The notes beneath the pieces were generated by a model. It saw nothing but the letters and a program-made list of their open reading frames with translations. It was not told where the DNA came from and ran no database searches. The translations under genes and the position numbers were made by a program. A DNA stretch of 64,000 nt from Sympetrum striolatum. Taxonomy: Eukaryota; Arthropoda; Insecta; Odonata; Libellulidae. The stretch spans positions 744,001 to 808,000 of the forward strand of contig OX388348.1 of assembly GCA_947579665.1 (NCBI GenBank), written 5' to 3'. Shown here piece by piece: positions 56,330-64,000 of the stretch. Each line of letters opens with the position of its first letter. Within the stretch, counting starts at the first letter, position 1.

Positions 56330-57356
56330 AATTTCTCCATATGCGAAGTATAGAGAAAGTATTGTTTCATGAAAAAAATCGACTTCGAGATTTCAACGGA
56401 AATACATGTTTTGGGGTCCCTAGAACACGTTTTGACCATTCTCGGAATGATGTCTGTGTGTATGTGTGTGTGTATGTATGTGTGTCTGTGCTTGTGGGCG
56501 CTGTAACGTAAAAACTATTAATAGTATCAATACCAAAATTCACATATAGTACTGTGGTGTGTGCTGTCAGAGTTGATTAGTTTTTGGAGTAAATTGGATG
56601 ACCGGAAGTGGAGCTTCATTCATCAAAGCTCATTTCCGGTTTTCACAATATCTCCGTAAATATGATACATAGGTATATTGTATACCTTTTAAAAGTTTTA
56701 GATAATGTAATTTACTATAACTTTTGTATTTCACATATTTTTGTATCACCGGTTGATTAGGAGTTATTCGTGAAATACTGATAAACCGGAAGAAGATGAT
56801 TATGTACTTTGTGGGCGCTCTAACATGAAAACTATTTGTCGGATCAACACCAAATTTTATATATAGTACTTTTATAACAGTCGTTAGAGTTGATTAGTTT
56901 TTGGAGTGAATCGGTTAACCGGAGGTTGAGCTTCATTCTTCAAAACTCATTTCCGGTTTTCAAAATATCTCCATAAATATGATATTTAGGTATATACTAT
57001 TATTTATAAAGTGTTTAGAAAATTAAATTTACTATAACTTTTGTAAGGAACATATTTTTGTATCACTGATTGTTTAGGAGTTATTCATGAAATACTGATA
57101 AACCGGAAGTTGCTGATGATGTACTTTGTGGGCGCTCTGGGCTCTAAGGGCGAAAGGCCAATTTCATCTTTTTTCATCAATCACGTCCTGTAAAACATTA
57201 TTTATAATGTTTGTAACATAAAAGATAATAATATATAAATTAATCACTAATCTTCTAAGTTTAGATGGAATATAGAGTTCGAAATTACTGTCGTAGGTAA
57301 ATATTTACATCTTATACATGGAGAAAGTCATGTGCTGGCCACATCAGATTTTTTTT
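56330..57356 (+). repeat. Family A element, full-length copy
   Basis: TTTCTCCATATGCGAAG start; GT-rich tract at 56453-56490; GTGGGCGCT units at 56496, 56811 and 57127; ends ATGGAGAAAGTCATGTG and CACATCAGATTTTTTTT. Confidence 0.87.
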
Positions 57357-59040
57357 AAATCTTTTTGGTACTTCCGCAGTCAGAAATAAATAAGTTTCCG
57401 TTATTTCGCGCTCTCAAACAGAGCGCCCAATTTGAAAATGATATATCATAATATATTAATTTAATTAACACAATATTGCGGTATATATTTTTAATCAAAA
57501 TTTAAAATTGAATTATATTTCCTTGCCACCTGAAAAAATTGTTACCGATTATGTAAAACAACTATTTCTCAGTAATGAAAGTAGTTACAATTGCAAACTT
57601 GGTTTCGGTACCAAGCTCTTGGTAGAATATTTCATAATACGTATATATAATAACATATTTTATACGTTATATAATTCATACAATACATTGCGGAAGATGT
57701 AACTTCCGCAATGTATGTTCGCTTTCGAATGTTTATAATAGAAAATAGGGATTTAAAATAACACAAATAAAATTCAGTCTTTCTCAGATTACTATCTCGC
57801 TGGATGTTTTTAATGAATGAAGTATAGCGAAAAGTAGCAAGGAACAACATTTTTTAAAGCATTTTTCTTTAACTTCTCGACATTCCCTTCAAAATTTTCA
57901 GGATGTATTTTCCCAGAATATTTACCAGGAAATTTAAAAGTATCGAAAAAATCATAAAAGGAAGCAAATTATAAAGAATAAGAACTTCGTTTCTGAAATG
58001 AGAGTGAGAATTAAAGAACAAGTACAAACAAATTTGATACGAATTTCCAAATTTTTAATTTTAAATATTTTTCTTTTCTTATTTTTCTTGTAAATATGAT
58101 GATAATTAACTAAAATTAAATTTCACTGAACAGTTTTCAATTACTGTATCTCCATGTGGTAGAATATTAAAATTAATTTAGGCTAACTTTCTCTTTCAAC
58201 GCCTATACTTCTACTACTTGCATCAATCTCTCTTATGAACGTGGGGCCGTTTGAGATACGTTGGGCTATAGTAATGGCAGGTAATGTTTATTCATTATGC
58301 ATCATAATTTATGTGAATACTTTGATAAAAGCCATCTTGAACATACATGTAAGCCAAAATGTTAACTCCAACAAGAGAATTTTCTTCATAGGGTACAACA
58401 GTGTTTTCCTGGATTACCTTCAATTCCTAATAATTGAAGCATCTTTTGATTTATAAAAGAACGTCTAATCCAGAGTTCTAAAACATTATAATCGATTTGA
58501 ATATCTTTATTAGAACATAGTGTATTCCTGCAAGCAGCACTCCCATTGAGAGGAGTTTTAGTATATGCAGGCTCAATTTCAACGATAAGAAAAGCAGACT
58601 AGAGCCACAGAGATTGAATAAAATGGTATTCATCCATGACAACTATTCGTTGTGCAAAGATTTTGTTGACAGAGTGTAACCTACTGCTGAATGTTATTAA
58701 TATATTTATTTTAAACTCCTCTCTTTCATTCATTTGCTTAGTATTCTTTTAGTTTGTTTAAACTTAAATGTTTTGATTTGCGTTCATCATTTATACATTT
58801 TTTATTTTCTGGAAATTTCAATTGAACGTCTATTCCTGGATTCCATACTTCAAAAATGTGGCGCAAATGTGATGTTAAAACTAATTCACAACAATAGTAC
58901 ATCCATTGATCAACATTCTACTTGCTATGTGTGCCCAATTTGTGATACCACTCTTTAAACGTTCTTAAAGTAATGTAATTATAAGAAGAATGCTTTTGTG
59001 AAAATAAGGAAAGCAACGTATTGCCAAATTAACCCCTTTA
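57357..59040. other. No supportable gene
   Basis: AT-rich. ATACATTGCGGAAGATGTAA with CTTCCGCAATGTAT near 57680-57716 forms a local hairpin. ORFs of 64-74 codons have no motif. Confidence 0.4.
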
Positions 59041-59041
59041 T

Positions 59042-59625
59042 GGCGCGGAGAGAGCTAGAATCGAAAAATGCTGGCCATGAATAAGAAAATATTTTTTGAG
59101 TGTGAACTTTGAAACTTCGTATTGCCATACCTCAATAAGTTCTGCATATAATATTCCCAGACAGCTTATGTAAGCTCGTTTTCCTTAAATCGGAGGGTCC
59201 GAGAGAGGATAAGAGAAAGGAATATAACTTAAAAGATATGTTGCATGAAGTGAGTATTTCACCAACAGAAGCTAATTCGGAGATCTGATGGATGTGATGC
59301 AATAATTCAAATATTCAACTGCGATCACTTAAAAAATCATAATTAAGCTCAAGGGTTGATTATTTAACGCTGTATTGATTTTTTCCGGATGATTTTGCTA
59401 ATTTGGGTTTGGTTTGAGGCTGAAGAATTTTGCAAAAAATCTAAACCTGGAATAATTCGTGACTTTCGGTAAATTTTGACCTGTAAAATTTTAATAGGGA
59501 AAAATCAGCGTAAATAATTTGGTAGTAATAGGCAGGATTTATTCGAAAATTGCAAGTAAGTAAGACCGCACTCGAGAAAAAGGATTTTTCTTCCAGGTTT
59601 TTTTCGATTCTAGCCACGCCCCTGA
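59042..59625. repeat. Candidate MITE with inverted ends
   Basis: GGCGCGGAGAGAGCTAGAAT and TCGAAAAATGCTGG on the left face TCCAGG, a T-run and CGATTCTAGCCACGCC on the right. About 580 bp, no ORF. Target duplication not resolved. Confidence 0.45.
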
Positions 59626-59635
59626 AGCTCCCCTA

Positions 59636-59950
59636 TGCTGACTGTACAATCAGCTGACGCCCTTAATGTCCGCAGCCGCGAGATGGCAGCACTGAAGCTC
59701 GCCCTTTAAAACCATAATCTCATATGGAGTAAATGGAAAAACAGCACGATTATGATACTTTTTCCCTCTTTTTCTTTGCGGGAGTAGTATATACCAAAGA
59801 TGGAATTCAGAGCTAGTGATTTATCCATTTATAAGTACTTAAAACAATTGAATAAAATGGGCAAATTAGTAAATCCGAAGAATAAGTGCAGGTTGCCTTC
59901 AGGGCACACCACAAGTAACTTGTGAAAACATTATTCGTAGATCAGCAAAG
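59636..59950 (+). repeat. Left arm of a long inverted repeat
   Basis: About 300 bp that recur inverted at 62820-63150. Shared words include GAGATGGCAGCACTGAAG, CCATAATCTCATATGGAGTAAA and CAAATTAGTAAATCCGAAG. Identity is imperfect. Confidence 0.75.
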
Positions 59951-60052
59951 TGCAATGTATTCTGCTACACAGAAAATAATTGATCTTTAATAAATTACCA
60001 ACATTACATCTACTTTCAACTAGGCCTTTTAAAACGAGAATCGCAGGATGTA

Positions 60053-60153
60053 CATGGGTGGTCTGAAAAGTTTCCGACATTTCAACATTTCTTGACACGT
60101 TTTCTGAAGATATCTGAAAAATCTGGAGTTGGAAAATTTTCAGAGCACCCTCG
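60053..60153. mobile_element. 101-bp mariner-type MITE
   Basis: CATGGGTGGTCTGAAAAGTT on the left and the complement of CGAGGGTGCTCTGAAAATTT on the right, with TA on both sides (60051-60052, 60154-60155). No coding capacity. Confidence 0.8.
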
Positions 60154-60477
60154 TATATACATTTCCTGAAAAAAAAGTTCCCAGAAATAGTGTACAGGAA
60201 ATGAGTAAACGGTCAAATATTGTTGAAACATACATAAATCCGAAAGTATCAAATTTTAATTACTGGCGTGGACTGCATTTTATCTTGAGGAGGCTGAAAT
60301 GTGAAGTTAGGTTATACAATATACAAACATAAAGGATAGAGTGGTATAAAAAATTTATTGACCAAACATTAAGTTTTAGACAGTTTCACAATTTTACTTT
60401 TCGATGCACTTTCTTTAAATTTATAAACTTTGCATGCTGTCTAATCCTCATAGTTACATTTTATTTTATTATATATG

Positions 60478-60780
60478 CTATGATTTCACTTCCGTGCATG
60501 GGAAAGTTATCTCTTCATCACCTTCAAGTAACTCTGTAATTATGCACCCAAGCACATCATTTGACTCACAGTGCTTTGCAAATTTTTCCTCTTCTTTGAG
60601 GATGAAAGTATGAAGGTTTACATTAGGATGAACCAAACCCCCCATACTTTTCATATTTGTTAACTTTGCTACTGGATGGCAAGAGAATGCCCCCGGATGA
60701 ATTAATGCTGCCTGGCAAACAGCACACTTGCTGTGTTTCTTTATCTGGTGCAATACAACGATGACCAGGCATTTTTAAGA
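60478..60780 (-). pseudogene. Possible P-element/THAP-type transposase C-terminal exon
   Basis: The minus strand reads LHQIKKHSKCAVCQAALIHP, then KLTNMKSMGGLVHPNVNLHT and ILKEEEKFAKHC. A CxxC pair, then LTxxKxxGGL(x)xPxxxL and (E/C)xxF, is the pattern near the C-terminus of P/THAP9-like transposases, though I hold this loosely. The stop is at 60478 and CAATAAA follows at about 60362 on the minus strand. It lies between the long inverted arms at 59636-59950 and 62820-63150. Confidence 0.4.
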
Positions 60781-60936
60781 TTAAGGATACCTTAAGGATA
60801 TCTTAAAATATATCAAAAGTCTTTAAGCGCAGTAACAACAGTGAAGATCTCCAACTCACACAACGTGGTCGCACTTTCCAACTTACATCAACGTTACCGT
60901 AGGAAGGGTTGACTTCGGCCACGCGTGCACTAGAGG

Positions 60937-61885
60937 TCTGCATGGGCCGAAAATTTCAACCCAAGCCCGGCCCGGCCGCTGTTGAGCCCGAGCCCGGCCC
61001 GGCCCGAACGTAGAAACAGTACATTTATTTCACTTCTTCAGCAATGCCAAAATATATAGAAACTAAATTAAATGAAAATTAATCAATGATTTCTTATTTT
61101 TTTGTCTTAGAAGTTTTAATTTATTTTGTAAGTGATTGTACTGAATAAATGATAAATGAAGTAAACAATGTTAGCAAGTAAATGATAATTTGTTCTGAAA
61201 AAAGGGCAGTAATTTCATGTCATGAGTGTCTTTAGCGAAAAAAGTTGTCAAACATATGTCCAGGGGCCTTTTGCGAAAAAACATATCACTTCATAAGTAT
61301 CTACATTGCAGTAATTTACATTGTATGATAAGGCTGGTGGTCGCACAAAGGCTGCGTCATATGCTAATTACATAATAAACACTTATCTGAATAAGTAAAT
61401 GGCTAGTAGAAGCATTTCGGTTAATAGATTCTATATTTCTACTCATGAAATAAAATTCCGATATTAGAAGTATACGTTGCTATAAATAAGGTTAGGTTGT
61501 TAGTGACGCTTTAAAATATTGTTCACCCATCTATCAGGTTGATCTACACTATCTAATCTAACGGTGAAAACCTTAACTTTTGATTCAAAAATCACTGTGG
61601 CTATCCATGATAATTTTTTTGTTTACAACCTCAAACTTTCCGGGAATATTTCGTTTATTTCATTGCTGTTCTTGAAATTCAAATAAAAAGCAATATTCCA
61701 CGACTGAAATATAAGTATTCATTCAATTTACTTTCTTTTGGTACTTGTCGCGACTTCGTACGACTTCTTTTACTAATTTAATTTTGCAAAATAAACAAAC
61801 CCAGCATGCGATAAAAAATAGATTTACGTGCAAACCTTATGGAAAATTATTCATGGGCCCAGGCCCGGCCCGAGCCCGATCTACT
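60937..61885. repeat. Repeat with GCCCGGCCCG-rich inverted ends
   Basis: GCATGGGCCG, CCCAAGCCCGGCCCGGCC and CCCGAGCCCGGCCC at 60940-61010; ATGGGCCCAGGCCCGGCCCG at 61852-61872 in partly inverse arrangement. The interior is AT-rich without ORFs. Confidence 0.5.
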
Positions 61886-62815
61886 GTAAATTTGTAGTAT
61901 AATATCTAAAATTTCACAAAGTTGCTATTTTTTCCTGCCCTTTAGAATTTAGATTGTCTTGACATACCGCCAGCAAATCCGTCTTGCTCCTTGCAACATT
62001 GACAGTACAATTGTCATTGGGAACTAAATTGAAAATCGTGCATTCTCGAGACAAGTCAACGAAAGCTCAGTCTGTTAACTTCTCTCAGTAACACTCAGCA
62101 AGATGGGAAACATTTGAAGACAATTGGAGGCCAAACAGTGCTTCTTCGTGAAAAAGAGATTAGACTAGTGGAAGTGCTGTTAAATTTTTTATGAGTATTC
62201 GTGATATCCAAATTTTAGTACAAACGTATTTGAACAGTAAAAAGTAAATGTTCAGTGCTTTGACAAAAATTCCAGAAATTGTTTGTTTTCGGAGATTCAT
62301 TAGTAGAAACAAAATACTCACTCTAAAAATTAAAAGGGTTCGAGTGACAGTGAGTAGAAGTTTAGTACAAGAATTTTTCATTCTTTTTGTTTTTGGAGGA
62401 AAACAATTAAAAAATGTAAAATATTATTTTTCTTTTGAAAATTTATAAATAAAAAGGAAAAAGTTATTATAAGTCAATAACTTCTTATCTCAGTACCTAT
62501 TAAACAAAGATTAAATATAATAATAATAATTTAAAGATTTTAAAATATATTAATGTTCGTAATATTAGTCATATAGTTAATTTTATAGGCGATATTTAGG
62601 AAACATATTTAGTTTTTTGTGACATTAAGTCACCCCATCAGTTGGGGTGCCTAAGGCCTCTATTCTTTATTTTTTAAACAAATTCCGTTGCTTACGAAAA
62701 TTTTTTAGATACTATTTGCATGAATAAGAATTACCTTCATGTAATTTAAATTTTCTGAGCATAGAGAATGTAATTGAATACAGAAATTCACCCCATTCTA
62801 CGGTACGGTTCGTCG
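61886..62815. other. No gene; small hairpin
   Basis: CACCCCATCAGTTGGGGTG at about 62631-62649 is a perfect 7-bp stem with a 5-base loop, followed by a T-rich stretch. Otherwise AT-rich. Confidence 0.4.
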
Positions 62816-62819
62816 CATT

Positions 62820-63150
62820 TCAGTGATTTACAAAGAATGTTTTTACGGCGACAAAGTTACCTGTGTTTTGCACATAAGGCAAGCACCTTTTCTTCGGATT
62901 TGCTAATTTGTCCGTCTTATTCAAATGTTTTGTATTCAATTCAGAAGTACCTATTGATGGATAAAACAATTACTCTTAATTCCATCTTTGGTAAATATTA
63001 CTCGTTATTACATATGTATCATAATCGTGCTTTTTCACCGTTTACTCCATATAAGATTATGGTTTCGAAGTGCGAACTTCAGTGCTGCCATCTCGCTGCT
63101 ACCATTTCGCAGTTGGGGACATTAAGGGAGCCAAAAAATTTCAGCAGCTT
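62820..63150 (-). repeat. Right arm of the long inverted repeat
   Basis: Inverse of 59636-59950. The 131-codon ORF at 62774-63169 is a reading of this arm and has no recognisable motif. Confidence 0.75.
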
Positions 63151-63489
63151 CCAGTCCTATACTTTCTAAGTTTGTGATTCTAGCCCATTGTGCTGCGTAT
63201 TCAAGATAGCTCTACATTGTCATTATTGGTTTGATATAATTGTAATAATATACTCTCAGATATTCGAGTTATTCGCCTTTATCTCTGCCGTATAGGAACG
63301 AAGTTTTACTCGCCGCCGGTTAAGCCATGCCGCCACAGAAGATTAAGCAGTCAGAGTTCACGCCGTTACGCTGTTGGCTTCATGTTCCGCCTACACCGCC
63401 GCTGACAAAAATTATAACGGTGCCCATGTCTAGTCCAAATGATACCGGGAAGGTCCTGAAATAGGACTCCATTATCCTCATCTGAAATG

Positions 63490-63622
63490 CATAAGGTAAT
63501 GTAAATGGCCTTCTGGGATCGAACCAAGGACAATCAAGGAAATCTAAAACACGTTTTTGTAATGTATCTATGATTCTATCTATATGCCGAATTTCAAGTT
63601 TCTATATTATTGGAAAGGGGTT
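63490..63622 (-). repeat. Family B fragment (one unit)
   Basis: GGGATCGAACCAAGGACAAT and CGAATTTCAAGTTTCTATAT match units at 11709 and 12032. It breaks exactly where the LINE frame starts. Confidence 0.8.
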
Positions 63623-63625
63623 CGA

Positions 63626-64000
63626 GAGGAAATTGAAAACATCTACCAAACTCTTGGCACTGAACATGACAAAGAAGCCCACTACTACAAAGTTATTACG
63701 GGAGATTTTAATGCTCGAATAGGTCAGCGGGAAGCTGATGACACATACGGACTGGGCCAGAGAAATGAGCGAGGTCACTGCTTAGTAGAGTTTGCAGAAT
63801 GCACCAATATTAATATAACAAATAAGTACTTTAAGAAAAATCCTACAAGGAAATGGACGAGGAGAGGTCCCAATGGAACAAAAAATGAAATAGACTACAT
63901 ATTGGTAAACGGACTCTACACTGTAACTTACTGTGAAGTTTTGAATAACTTCAACACTGTAATTGACCACAGAATTGTTAGATGCAGAATTAATATTAAC
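63626..64000 (+). CDS. AP-endonuclease domain of an RTE-like LINE, open to the window edge
   Basis: 125 codons without a stop: YYKVITGDFNARIGQRE, LVEFAECTNINITNKYF, KNPTRKWTRRGPNGTKNEID and IDHRIVRCRININ. GDFNA, NEIDYI and DHRIV carry the catalytic Asp/Asn, Asp and Asp-His of apurinic endonucleases used by non-LTR elements to nick target DNA. The spacing and WTxxxPxGxxNxIDYI wording suit the RTE group. The 5' end is missing (it joins a family B fragment at about 63624). The reverse transcriptase should lie beyond 64000. Confidence 0.85.

Noticed and set aside
62774..63169. 131-codon ORF
   Set aside because: Reading of one arm of a long inverted repeat; the other arm does not keep the frame.

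Overview
The window is AT-rich eukaryotic DNA, almost certainly from an arthropod and most likely an insect. It has spliced genes with GT-AG introns, many non-LTR retrotransposon remnants, and a nuclear copy of mitochondrial nad4 in which TGA sits at expected Trp positions and AGA at an expected Ser position (invertebrate mitochondrial code). I cannot place the order. No bacterial-style gene, CRISPR array, rRNA or intact tRNA gene was seen.

Most of the window is transposon debris. From 0 to 31 kb there are non-LTR (LINE) fragments, a Penelope-like fragment, an internally deleted mariner, pogo/Tigger-type ends and MITEs, and a hAT-like element nested in a LINE with a clean 8-bp target duplication. 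Two recurrent unclassified families also occur there. 'Family A' is about 1 kb, contains the short sequence CCGGAAGT many times, and usually ends in ATGGAGAAAGTCATGTG. 'Family B' is an array of about 160-bp units, each carrying a match to the tRNA B-box (GGTTCGANNCC). Three coding-looking fragments of one decayed gene lie at 10.8-13.4 kb, split by a family B and a family A copy. A decayed exon of a DEAD-box helicase resembling DDX24/Mak5 lies at 28.2-28.6 kb on the minus strand.

The 31.4-46.6 kb block is the gene-bearing part. Five exons (31366-31538, 32161-32207, 34717-34878, 43434-43590, 44936-45091, + strand) join in phase into about 231 residues of a protein I do not recognise, followed by a roughly 1.45-kb 3' UTR with AATAAA at 46536. 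Its introns hold a broken hAT transposase (32.7-33.9 kb), a LINE remnant (44 kb) and a 6.3-kb apparently intact DNA transposon (35309-41612).

That transposon is the most interesting item. It has CCCAGAYAGCAC inverted ends, GTATAC-rich subterminal repeats, and a 678-codon CACTA/EnSpm-type (CMC) transposase. It also has a second, multi-exon gene whose C-terminus resembles DUF4806. A GTATGT donor ten bases into the transposase ORF splices in exact phase to an acceptor just after the transposase stop. The two proteins may therefore share one start codon and be chosen by alternative splicing; the joined eight-exon frame is 433 codons including the stop.

From 46.6 to 64 kb transposon debris returns. 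There is a Ty3/gypsy integrase tail with polypurine tract and LTR, more family A and B copies, a 101-bp mariner-type MITE, a possible P/THAP-type transposase tail lying between two long inverted arms, and at the right edge an open apurinic-endonuclease domain of an RTE-like LINE. Two unrecognised ORFs (49994-50482 minus, 52911-53123 plus) may be coding.
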